From NCBI GenBank assembly GCA_016284115.1, contig JAEEOD010000262.1, forward strand, positions 1 to 6,953: 6,953 nt of DNA. The letters run 5' to 3'. This DNA comes from Bacteroidaceae bacterium (GTDB lineage Bacteria; Bacteroidota; Bacteroidia; Bacteroidales; Bacteroidaceae). Shown here piece by piece: positions 1-6,171 of this stretch (position 1 is the first letter of the stretch; every line of letters begins with the position of its first letter). Both the position numbers and the translations under genes were made by a program. A model generated the notes under the pieces. That model searched no databases, was not told where the DNA came from, and was given only the letters and a program-made list of their open reading frames with translations.

Positions 1-1511
1 TCAATGCCTGAAGAGGTCTGTGTCATCAGACTGGTTGTACCTGTTGGCGCAATAGTCAAACAGGCAATGTTACGACGTCCGAATTTTTTCATGTCCTCAT
101 AGAGAGCAGGATCGGCATCAGCCAAGCGCTTTATAAATGGGTTGTTCTCCTCGCGTTTATAGTCGTAAATCTCAAAAGCACCACGTTCCTTTGCCATCTC
201 GACGGATGAGCGGAAAGCATTGAGAGCAAGTGTTTGGTGTACTTTCACAGAGAAGTCTATCGCTTCTTCTGTGCCATAACGCAGTCCCATAGCAGCTATC
301 ATGTCGCCTTCAGCGGTGATACCTACACCTGTGCGTCGTCCTAAACCACTCTTTTTGTATATCTTTTGCCAAAGTTCCCACTCGGTATGTTTCACTTCAT
401 CATCCTCTGGGTCTGTTTTTACCTTCTCCAGAATCAACTCAATCTTCTCCAACTCAAGGTCGATGATGTCATCCATGATGCGTTGTGCCAACTGCACATG
501 TTTCTTAAATTGGTCGAAGTCGAAATAAGCATCTTTAGTGAATGGGTTCTTTACATATGAGTACAAGTTGATGGCCAATAGGCGGCAGGAGTCGTAAGGG
601 CACAATGGTATCTCACCACAAGGGTTGGTAGCTACTGTACGGAATCCTAAGTCTGCATAGCAGTCTGGTATAGACTCACGCAAAATAGTGTCCCAAAACA
701 ATACGCCTGGCTCTGCTGATTGCCATGCATTGTGCACAATCTTCTTCCACAAGTCACTGGCAACTATTTCTTTCTTAACCTTAGGGTCCTTACTGTCGAT
801 TGGGTATTGCTGAACATAAGGCTTACCTTCAACGGCAGCTTGCATAAACTCATCGTCGATCTTAACTGAAACATTGGCACCAGTAACTTTCCCTTCCGTC
901 ATTTTAGCATCAATGAATGCTTCTGCATCAGGGTGCTTGATGGCCACTGTCAGCATTAAAGCTCCACGACGTCCGTCTTGTGCAACCTCACGGGTTGAGT
1001 TGGAGTAGCGTTCCATAAAAGGTACGAGACCTGTGGAGGTCAGTGCCGAGTTCTTTACGGGAGAACCCTTTGGACGTATATGTGATAGGTCATGTCCCAC
1101 ACCACCACGACGTTTCATCAGTTGAACCTGCTCTTCGTCAATCTTAAAAATAGCGCCATAGGAATCAGCTTCACCATCGACACCCACCACGAAGCAGTTA
1201 GATAATGAAGCAATTTGGAAATCGTTACCAATGCCAGTCATCGGACTGCCTTGAGGAACGATGTATTTGAAATGGTCCATAAGGTCATACAACTCTTGAG
1301 CGCTGAGAGGGTTTGGATATCTCTTCTCCATACGAGCCAACTCGTTGGCGATACGCCAATGCATGTCCTCTGGTGATTTTTCATAGATATTCCCAAATGA
1401 ATCTTTCATGGCATACTTGTTCACCCAAACACGAGCGGCAAGTTCATCTCCTTCGAAGTATTTCAACGACGCTTCGAAAGCTTGATCGTAGGTATAAGTT
1501 TGTTTCTCCAC
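1..1511 (-). CDS. nrdJ: Adenosylcobalamin-dependent (class II) ribonucleotide reductase, 3' end outside window
   Basis: This enzyme reduces ribonucleotides (diphosphates in this subfamily) to deoxyribonucleotides in the cytoplasm, using a radical generated from coenzyme B12. The frame is open for 503 residues from GTG at 1511 and runs off the left edge; full-length relatives are roughly 850 residues, so about 350 are missing. Visible marks are C106 in LSNCF, the active-site loop NPCGEIPL at 296-303 with N296, C298 and E300, and a second redox cysteine at C309. The 11-residue spacing of the two loop cysteines matches the Thermotoga NrdJ pair (C322/C333). The phosphate-binding motif APTGTTSLM lies at 488-496. 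There is no N-terminal ATP-cone. An in-frame TAA lies 12 nt upstream of the GTG and no ATG is available there, so GTG is the start. The gene begins 24 nt after dnaA with no room for a promoter or cobalamin riboswitch, so it is probably cotranscribed with dnaA. Class II rather than class I is judged from overall sequence and the missing cone. Confidence 0.93.
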   Translation of the reverse strand, partial: MEKQTYTYDQAFEASLKYFEGDELAARVWVNKYAMKDSFGNIYEKSPEDMHWRIANELARMEKRYPNPLSAQELYDLMDHFKYIVPQGSPMTGIGNDFQIASLSNCFVVGVDGEADSYGAIFKIDEEQVQLMKRRGGVGHDLSHIRPKGSPVKNSALTSTGLVPFMERYSNSTREVAQDGRRGALMLTVAIKHPDAEAFIDAKMTEGKVTGANVSVKIDDEFMQAAVEGKPYVQQYPIDSKDPKVKKEIVASDLWKKIVHNAWQSAEPGVLFWDTILRESIPDCYADLGFRTVATNPCGEIPLCPYDSCRLLAINLYSYVKNPFTKDAYFDFDQFKKHVQLAQRIMDDIIDLELEKIELILEKVKTDPEDDEVKHTEWELWQKIYKKSGLGRRTGVGITAEGDMIAAMGLRYGTEEAIDFSVKVHQTLALNAFRSSVEMAKERGAFEIYDYKREENNPFIKRLADADPALYEDMKKFGRRNIACLTIAPTGTTSLMTQTSSGI

Positions 1512-1535
1512 GGTAAGTACTTAGAAATAAGTATA

Positions 1536-2948
1536 TTATTTATTCTTTAATGCGATGCGGATTTCTTCCAGTTCTTCATGGAAGTTTTTGTCTACCTCTT
1601 CCAGTTCCTTGATTGTTTTGAAAGCATGCAACACTGTAGCATGATCTCTGTTACCGATAAGCTTGCCGATGCGAGCAGTAGAAAAATTAGTATTATCTTT
1701 AGCCAAGAACATAGCAATCTGCCTTGCCTGTACTACCTCGTGCTTGCGGGACTTGGTCTGAATGGAAGCAATTTCAAGTCCGTAATGCTTGCAGACGGTT
1801 TCTACAATATCGTCAATGGTAATCTCTCTCTCTTCCACGTATGCCAGTTTCTTGACGGTCTGGCGAGCCAACTCCATATCGATATCCTTGTTAAATATGG
1901 CAGCTTGAGCCATCATAGAAATAGCAATGCCTTCCAAATCTCTCACGCTACCCGTAACGTGTTCAGCTACGAAGTCAATCACGCTTTCAGGAAATACCCA
2001 TCCATCACGTTGCACTTTGCTACGCAGGATATCTTTGCGGAGGTCGAGTGAAGGCTTTTCCAATTCTGCCACCATACCCCATTTGAAGCGTGTAATCAGT
2101 CGGTCTTCCAAACCCTGAAGCAACATGGGAGCCCTGTCGGCGGTCATCACCAACTGCTTGCCATTTTGGTGTAGCTGGTTGAATATATAGAAAAATGTGT
2201 TTTGTGTTTTTGTATTTCCTGCAAATTCCTGGATGTCATCAATAATCAGCACGTCAATAGTCTGATAGAAATTGATGAAATCATTCAATGTGTTGTTCCT
2301 CACCGAGTCAGTGTACTGCACTTTGAATAGGTGTGCTGAAACATATAGCACGCGGGCAGAAGGGTTCAGCTCCTTCACCTTCAAACCAATGGCATTGGCA
2401 AGGTGTGTCTTTCCTACACCTGAAGTACCATAGATAAAATAAGGATTGAATGTCTTGCCTGGCTCTTTAGCTACCGCTTCTGCTACACTGCGGGCTAACT
2501 TGTTGCTCATGCCTTCGATAAAGGTGTCAAAATTGCATTCAGGATTCAAGTGCGGATCCAGCTCGCTGATAATGCCTTGTGGCAGTCCTTTGTTTGCAAT
2601 AGGCTTTGCTGGAAGTGGCAAAATGGTACGTTGGGTAGACTTATAGTCAAGGGTTGTCTGACTTTCCTGATCTACCATTACTTGATATTCCAGGTTAGTG
2701 CCCTCACCGAAATACTTATACAGCACCTTCCGCATCAGATCCAAGAACCTTTCTTCCAGAAATTCATAATAATACTGGCTTGGTACGCTGATGTGCAGAG
2801 TATTGTTCTCGTATTTCAATGGTACAATGGGTGCAAACCAAGTTAGGAATATCTGTTCACTAACATTATCCTTGATGATTTGCAGACATTTTGACCATTG
2901 AGTGGTAAAGTCTATGCTTTGTACACTATGTTGACCTAATTTCGTCAT
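1536..2948 (-). CDS. dnaA: Chromosomal replication initiator protein DnaA
   Basis: DnaA binds DnaA boxes at oriC as an ATP-loaded oligomer, opens the duplex and helps load the DnaB helicase. The 470-residue product (from ATG at 2948) has all four domains. Domain I is at about 10-90, with the WFAPIVPL segment. A short variable linker lies at about 95-130. The AAA+ domain has Walker A GTSGVGKT at 174-181, Walker B VLIIDD at 233-238 and the LITRF arginine-bearing segment near 285. The C-terminal helix-turn-helix domain IV is at about 376-470, with the DnaA signature [11 protein letters not shown] at 432-442. Length is normal for Bacteroidota. The frame extends 14 codons upstream to a TTG at 2990, but the only ATG is at 2948. 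The extension lies over a promoter-like element and the domain I homology begins only after the ATG, so ATG is preferred. nrdJ follows after 24 nt. Confidence 0.97.
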   Translation of the reverse strand: MTKLGQHSVQSIDFTTQWSKCLQIIKDNVSEQIFLTWFAPIVPLKYENNTLHISVPSQYYYEFLEERFLDLMRKVLYKYFGEGTNLEYQVMVDQESQTTLDYKSTQRTILPLPAKPIANKGLPQGIISELDPHLNPECNFDTFIEGMSNKLARSVAEAVAKEPGKTFNPYFIYGTSGVGKTHLANAIGLKVKELNPSARVLYVSAHLFKVQYTDSVRNNTLNDFINFYQTIDVLIIDDIQEFAGNTKTQNTFFYIFNQLHQNGKQLVMTADRAPMLLQGLEDRLITRFKWGMVAELEKPSLDLRKDILRSKVQRDGWVFPESVIDFVAEHVTGSVRDLEGIAISMMAQAAIFNKDIDMELARQTVKKLAYVEEREITIDDIVETVCKHYGLEIASIQTKSRKHEVVQARQIAMFLAKDNTNFSTARIGKLIGNRDHATVLHAFKTIKELEEVDKNFHEELEEIRIALKNK

Positions 2949-2967
2949 TTGCTTATTTTCTCGGATA

Positions 2968-2999
2968 CAAAGTTGAATATCTTTTTTCAAATAAACAAA
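2968..2999 (-). promoter_or_regulatory. Candidate dnaA promoter (Bacteroidota type)
   Basis: On the minus strand TTTG (2999-2996) is followed after 20 nt by CAACTTTG (2975-2968), which matches the -7 consensus TAnnTTTG at five of six fixed positions. Transcription would begin near 2962, leaving a short leader of about 13 nt before the ATG at 2948 and excluding the upstream TTG at 2990. The first consensus base is wrong and the sequence is AT-rich, so a chance match is possible. Confidence 0.4.
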
Positions 3000-3064
3000 T
3001 GACTTTTTTCTTGGAAAATTAGTACAAATTACAAGATACTAAGTTTCAGCATTTTGTATTTTGA

Positions 3065-3104
3065 GTGTTTTTATGACACATATTCATACTATTTGTGTTT
3101 TTAT
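3065..3104. repeat. Two 10-bp direct repeats 30 bp apart
   Basis: GTGTTTTTAT occurs at 3065-3074 and again at 3095-3104, in the same orientation and exactly 30 bp apart, close to three helical turns. They lie about 100-150 bp upstream of the dnaA start. A pair of sites on one face of the helix would suit a regulator that binds upstream of dnaA, but the sequence is T-rich and the match may be chance. They do not resemble DnaA boxes. Confidence 0.4.
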
Positions 3105-3180
3105 AGCCTCTTGAAATTCAGCTATTTTTAAGTACATTCTCCAAAAGCAACTTTCTCTTCTCTTAATCTTTCAAGGTGGT

Positions 3181-3210
3181 TTTGAATATGCCTATAAATA
3201 ATTAGTTTTG
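3181..3210 (+). promoter_or_regulatory. Plus-strand promoter-like element facing into the MCE gene
   Basis: TTTG (3181-3184) is followed after 18 nt by TAGTTTTG (3203-3210), a complete match to the Bacteroidota -7 element TAnnTTTG. A transcript would start near 3216 and run antisense to the 3' end of the MCE gene. No protein gene follows: only a 7-codon reading frame from ATG at 3229 to TAG at 3250. It could drive an antisense or small RNA, or be a chance match in AT-rich DNA. Confidence 0.35.
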
Positions 3211-3216
3211 CATTTC

Positions 3217-3232
3217 TTCATACTAGCATGAA
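3217..3232. repeat. Near-perfect 16-bp palindrome
   Basis: TTCATACTAGCATGAA reads the same on both strands except for one mismatched pair (A3222/C3227). It sits just after the plus-strand promoter-like element, about where its transcript would start, so it has the position and symmetry of an operator for a dimeric regulator. No known binding motif was recognised. Confidence 0.35.
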
Positions 3233-3245
3233 TGTAGTGATATTT

Positions 3246-3264
3246 ATTTAGAGGAAATCTAAAT
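3246..3264 (-). terminator. Small hairpin at the end of the MCE gene
   Basis: A 7-bp stem (ATTTAGA with TCTAAAT) encloses a 5-nt loop and touches the first position of the MCE stop codon. It is where a transcription terminator of the amidase-MCE operon would be expected. It is AT-rich and no clear run of T follows on the minus strand, so termination is doubtful; it may only protect the 3' end of the message. Confidence 0.25.
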
Positions 3265-4169
3265 TAAGGCTTTCCTGCCTTATCTTTTTTGCCAAATAAG
3301 GAGAAGTGAACATAGCGTTTTGGATGATTCTGTAAGTCATCTAGCAAACTGGCGGCATTAGCGGCAGTTTGGTTCAAATTGTTATACAAAGAAGGGTCAT
3401 TTAGAAGCAGGCCCACAGTATTGTCTTTGCGTTCCAATTTATCAGTTATCTGTTGAACGTTTGCTAGTGTTTCGTCCACTTTATTCATGGTAGCCGCATA
3501 GTCAATTTGTTTGAGATTACTGCTGATGATACTGAAATTATCTGTTATCTCATTCAATTTGCCAGTAAGTTGTGGAAGGTCGTCACGCATCACTCGCTCT
3601 AACTGTCGGCTATTGTTGTTGAGGCTAGCTGTTAAGCCTTCAAGATTGTGTAGGGTTGCTGGTATGGCAGGATCTGCAAGCAAAGTGTTCAATGATGCCA
3701 TGATGGAGTCGAGCTTGGGCAACATTTTCTCCAATGTAGGTATCATGGCTGCTGCTTTGCCCAAAGCACCTGCGTTGACACTACCCATTATAGTATCACC
3801 ATATTCCAATTTCTCACGTGGGTTGTTTGCCAAGAGCAGGTTCAATTTCACAGCTCCCAACAAGTCGCTTTGCAGTTCAGCGGTTGAGCCTTTAGGAATA
3901 CGAAGCGAGGGAGCAACGTCAATCTCTGCTACCACATTGCCCGGATGAACATAGTCATATTTCAGATTACTTACAACGCCCACTTTGAAGCCATCGGCAA
4001 AAACAGGACTTGATTTTGCCAATCCGTTAATATTCTCGAACTGCACATAAAAGTACCTGCTTGGTTTGAAGAGACTCACGCCTTTCAGATAATTGATACC
4101 ATATATCAATAAGAATAAGGCAATAATGCCGGCAATTCCTATCTTAACTTCTTTATTGAATCCTTTCAT
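3264..4169 (-). CDS. MCE/MlaD-family lipid-transport protein
   Basis: MCE proteins are the membrane-anchored, periplasmic substrate-binding parts of ABC systems that move phospholipids between inner and outer membranes. The 301-residue product has a short cytoplasmic N-terminus, one transmembrane helix at about 9-27, and one MCE domain at about 38-115 (YVQFENINGL, then FADGFKVGVVSNL). The tail at about 140-285 is long, helical and rich in Asn, Gln and Leu, as expected for coiled coils that form a stalk or tube. A basic C-terminus ends the protein (KKDKAGKP). It follows the amidase by only 12 nt, so the two are probably one operon. The permease and ATPase partners (MlaE, MlaF) are not in this window and must be encoded elsewhere. 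The family call is firm; equivalence to enterobacterial MlaD, and the direction of transport, are inference. Confidence 0.93.
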   Translation of the reverse strand: MKGFNKEVKIGIAGIIALFLLIYGINYLKGVSLFKPSRYFYVQFENINGLAKSSPVFADGFKVGVVSNLKYDYVHPGNVVAEIDVAPSLRIPKGSTAELQSDLLGAVKLNLLLANNPREKLEYGDTIMGSVNAGALGKAAAMIPTLEKMLPKLDSIMASLNTLLADPAIPATLHNLEGLTASLNNNSRQLERVMRDDLPQLTGKLNEITDNFSIISSNLKQIDYAATMNKVDETLANVQQITDKLERKDNTVGLLLNDPSLYNNLNQTAANAASLLDDLQNHPKRYVHFSLFGKKDKAGKP

Positions 4170-4181
4170 ATCAATTCTAAT

Positions 4182-5420
4182 TTATTTCTTGTTTTGCATA
4201 AACTCTTTGATAGCATCGTTCACATTCACTTTATTGTCATTCTTAAAAGCGATGATAAAAGCATCCTTAAATTTGGTAGTTACTGTCTTTAGTTTGCTTT
4301 TCACCGTGTTGTAATTAGTTGAAGCGCCATATGTATATTTATAGGTGCCATTCTCAACATAATACTCCACAGGCTGCAATCCTTTCAGTCGTTTGTCATT
4401 GTTAGCCAACTTCGTAGATGATGTGAGAAATTGAATCTTGAACACAGGGGCATCGCCAGATGCGGCAGTTGCTTTTTTAGGCTGTTCCTTAGTAGTATCC
4501 TTCTTAGATTCTGCTTTCTTGGTTTCTGTTTTCTTTGTCTCAGCTTTTGCAGGTTCAGTCTTGGCAGGCGTAGGTTTCACGTTAGCAATAGGCTTCACGT
4601 CCTCATTGTCTGCTTTGACTGATGAAGCAGAGGTGTTGTTTACACTTGCCTCACGAGCTTGTTGTTCTGTCTTGTATGCTAGGAAAGCATTGAAGATGCT
4701 GTTAGCCATCGAGGTACTACCTTCTTCGCTCACGAGATACTTCTCTTCTGCAGGGGTTGAAATGAAACCCAGTTCCACCAATACGCTCGGCATCGAAGTG
4801 GCTCTTAATACCAAGAACCCAGCTTGATGAACACCACTATCAATTCTTTTGCTATTGCTCTTGAACTGTTGCTGAATCATCGAGGCGAAATGTACGCTCT
4901 GGGACATGAACTGATCCTGCATGAATTCGAAGATGATATACGACTCTGACGAGTTGGGATCAAAACCAGCATAGCGTGTCTTGTAGTCATCCTCGTAAAG
5001 GATTACTGCATTTTCGCGTTTAGCCACCTCCAAGTTGGCATCGCTACGTGCCAAACCCAATGTCCAGGTAGAGGCACCTCTTGCCGTATGGTTGTTGGCC
5101 AGCGCATTGGTATGTACGGAGATGAATAGGTCGGCTTTCGCCTCATTTGCTATCTCTGCCCTGCGGTTCAGGTTGACAAACACGTCTGTCTTGCGAGTAT
5201 ATATCACTTTTACGTCGTTGCATTTGCTTTCTATGAGTTTGCCTAATTTTAGTGCTACTTTGAGGTTGATGTTCTTTTCCTTTGCAGTCTTCCCCACAGC
5301 GCCCGAGTCGTGCCCACCATGTCCGGCATCAATCACTACAACAAAATCTTTGGCCGCTATAGTTAGGCAGCAAAATAATAGTAGTCCAACTAACCCTAAT
5401 ATGTGTTTAAATGAAGCCAT
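4182..5420 (-). CDS. Secreted N-acetylmuramoyl-L-alanine amidase (Amidase_3) with C-terminal SPOR-like domain
   Basis: This zinc enzyme cleaves the bond between N-acetylmuramic acid and L-alanine in peptidoglycan, usually to split daughter cells or remodel the wall. The 412-residue product has a signal peptide (cleavage likely after A23) and an Amidase_3 domain at about 25-249. Zinc ligands are H34 (DAGHGG), E48 and H103 (SVHTN), and the catalytic glutamate is E216 (VELGF); all are present, so it should be active. A linker rich in Lys, Thr, Glu, Ala and Pro spans about 251-324 and contains degenerate ETKK/ESKK units. The last 88 residues (from VFKIQFLTSS) resemble a SPOR-type peptidoglycan-binding domain, which in other proteins targets denuded glycan at division sites; this part is less certain. 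The start is the ATG at 5420, 20 or so nt after a good -7 element. The MCE gene follows 12 nt downstream. Confidence 0.95.
   Translation of the reverse strand: MASFKHILGLVGLLLFCCLTIAAKDFVVVIDAGHGGHDSGAVGKTAKEKNINLKVALKLGKLIESKCNDVKVIYTRKTDVFVNLNRRAEIANEAKADLFISVHTNALANNHTARGASTWTLGLARSDANLEVAKRENAVILYEDDYKTRYAGFDPNSSESYIIFEFMQDQFMSQSVHFASMIQQQFKSNSKRIDSGVHQAGFLVLRATSMPSVLVELGFISTPAEEKYLVSEEGSTSMANSIFNAFLAYKTEQQAREASVNNTSASSVKADNEDVKPIANVKPTPAKTEPAKAETKKTETKKAESKKDTTKEQPKKATAASGDAPVFKIQFLTSSTKLANNDKRLKGLQPVEYYVENGTYKYTYGASTNYNTVKSKLKTVTTKFKDAFIIAFKNDNKVNVNDAIKEFMQNKK
4449..4670 (-). other. Low-complexity linker of the amidase
   Basis: Residues 251-324 of the amidase form a disordered, charged linker between the catalytic and SPOR-like domains. 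Around 4500-4544 it contains three degenerate 15-bp units encoding AETKK, TETKK and AESKK. Such linkers give reach through the periplasm and often vary in length between strains. Confidence 0.6.
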
Positions 5421-5447
5421 ATATCTAATTGCACTGCAAATTTAAAT

Positions 5448-5455
5448 CAAAAATA
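5448..5455 (-). promoter_or_regulatory. -7 element of the amidase-MCE operon promoter
   Basis: TATTTTTG on the minus strand matches TAnnTTTG completely, giving a start near 5441 and a leader of about 20 nt before the ATG at 5420. No convincing -33 TTTG is seen at the usual distance. It is arranged back to back with the element of the HD gene in the 104-bp divergent region. Confidence 0.5.
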
Positions 5456-5498
5456 CTGAAAACTTGCTTTATTGCTTAGGTTTTATCTCTAACATTTG

Positions 5499-5506
5499 TA
5501 TTTTTG
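5499..5506 (+). promoter_or_regulatory. -7 element of the HD-domain gene promoter
   Basis: TATTTTTG matches TAnnTTTG completely and would start transcription near 5512, about 13 nt before the ATG at 5525. The nearest upstream TTG (5472-5474) is 24 nt away, a little farther than usual for a -33 element. Confidence 0.5.
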
Positions 5507-5524
5507 CACAAAAAATAAGAGAAA

Positions 5525-6073
5525 ATGGACACTAATTCGTTCCCATATACCATAATAAATAAATATTATCCCGACGAGAACCAGTTGAGAAACATACTGC
5601 TTACCCATAGTGAGCAGGTGGCAAAAAAAGCGTTGCAAATAGCCGAGGCTCATCCTAAACTTCTGATTGACATACAATTTTTGGAGGAAGCATCCTTGTT
5701 GCATGACATAGGTATTTTCCTTTGTGATGCTCCCGCCATACAGTGCTTTGGCACCTATCGTTATATCTGTCATGGTTATTTGGGCGCAGAACTGATGCGT
5801 CGTGAGGGCTATGAACGTCATGCGTTGGTGTGTGAACGCCATACTGGTGCAGGCCTTTCCCTTTTACAAATTGAGGCGCAAGATCTTCCAGTGCCTCATC
5901 GTGATATGTTACCCATCAGTCTTGAAGAACAGTTGATATGCTTCGCTGACAAGTTTTTTTCCAAGACAAGACTTGCCAAAGAAAAGACGATAGAACAAGC
6001 ACGCAAGAGTCTACTCAAATTTGGTGAAGAGGGGGTAGAACGCTTCGATCATTGGTGCCAGATTTTCCTTTAA
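5525..6073 (+). CDS. HD-domain metal-dependent phosphohydrolase, substrate unknown
   Basis: HD-domain proteins are mostly cytoplasmic metal-dependent phosphohydrolases acting on nucleotides or other phosphate esters. The 182-residue product is a single HD domain with no signal peptide or membrane segment. The metal-binding set is visible in order: H28 (LTHS), H60-D61 (LLHDIG), H83, H106 and D142 (FADKF). The H-HD-H-H-D pattern resembles the HDIG type and suggests a site holding two metals. I cannot tell the substrate. It is not RelA/SpoT-like, since no synthetase or regulatory domain is attached, and it lacks the GYP motif of cyclic-di-GMP phosphodiesterases. It has its own -7 element, is divergent from the amidase, and lies about 100 nt upstream of lptD on the same strand. 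Start ATG and stop TAA are unambiguous. Confidence 0.9.
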   Translation: MDTNSFPYTIINKYYPDENQLRNILLTHSEQVAKKALQIAEAHPKLLIDIQFLEEASLLHDIGIFLCDAPAIQCFGTYRYICHGYLGAELMRREGYERHALVCERHTGAGLSLLQIEAQDLPVPHRDMLPISLEEQLICFADKFFSKTRLAKEKTIEQARKSLLKFGEEGVERFDHWCQIFL

Positions 6074-6088
6074 GGATTAAAAAACCGT

Positions 6089-6105
6089 TAAATCTGCGAG
6101 ATTTA
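6089..6105 (+). terminator. Possible terminator hairpin after the HD gene
   Basis: A perfect 7-bp stem (TAAATCT with AGATTTA) closes on a GCG loop 15 nt after the HD stop codon. The following sequence TTCATTTAATT is T-rich but not a clean run, so termination would be partial at best. The next promoter-like element starts 13 nt downstream, which fits separate transcription of lptD. Confidence 0.35.
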
Positions 6106-6118
6106 TTCATTTAATTAC

Positions 6119-6126
6119 TACTTTTG
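6119..6126 (+). promoter_or_regulatory. -7 element of the lptD promoter
   Basis: TACTTTTG matches TAnnTTTG completely. Transcription would start near 6132, leaving about 40 nt before the proposed TTG start at 6172. No -33 TTTG stands out. The leader contains a 7-codon frame from ATG at 6134 to TAA at 6157 (MAHCSQV), whose role, if any, is unknown. Confidence 0.45.
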
Positions 6127-6171
6127 TACGATTATGGCTCATTGTAGCCAAGTGTAATATTAGATAAGCTA

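Larger units (their letters stand above)
2949..3263. other. AT-rich intergenic region between the MCE gene and dnaA
   Basis: This stretch of about 315 bp holds no credible protein gene. It contains a promoter-like pair for dnaA near its left end, a 10-bp direct repeat 30 bp apart, a promoter-like pair on the plus strand, a near-perfect 16-bp palindrome and a small hairpin overlapping the MCE stop codon; each is listed separately. I looked for DnaA boxes (TTATNCACA, either strand) and found none with fewer than about three mismatches, so an origin of replication is not supported here. The length of the gap suggests dnaA has its own promoter rather than relying on read-through from the MCE gene. 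Confidence 0.7.

Noticed and set aside
301..560. Two overlapping plus-strand frames of 64-75 codons.
   Set aside because: Both lie inside the continuous minus-strand nrdJ frame, whose protein matches the family throughout.
1512..1535. Cobalamin riboswitch ahead of the B12-dependent reductase.
   Set aside because: Only 24 nt separate dnaA from nrdJ, far too short for this riboswitch, and no B12-box-like sequence was noticed just upstream.
1313..2846. Several plus-strand frames opposite nrdJ and dnaA (such as 1578-2051 and 2550-2846).
   Set aside because: They lie antisense within conserved genes and have no recognisable domain or promoter.
2949..3263. Origin of replication beside dnaA.
   Set aside because: The region is AT-rich, but no cluster of DnaA boxes was found on either strand. 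TTATGACACA at 3071-3080 looks similar only if a base is removed.
4438..5445. Plus-strand frames opposite the amidase (4438-4827, 5035-5445).
   Set aside because: They are shadows of the amidase; the apparent low-complexity Phe/Ser/Leu composition is the antisense of its Lys/Thr/Glu linker.
5489..5842. Minus-strand frame of 117 codons opposite the HD gene.
   Set aside because: It overlaps the well-supported HD-domain gene and the divergent promoter region, and has no recognisable domain.
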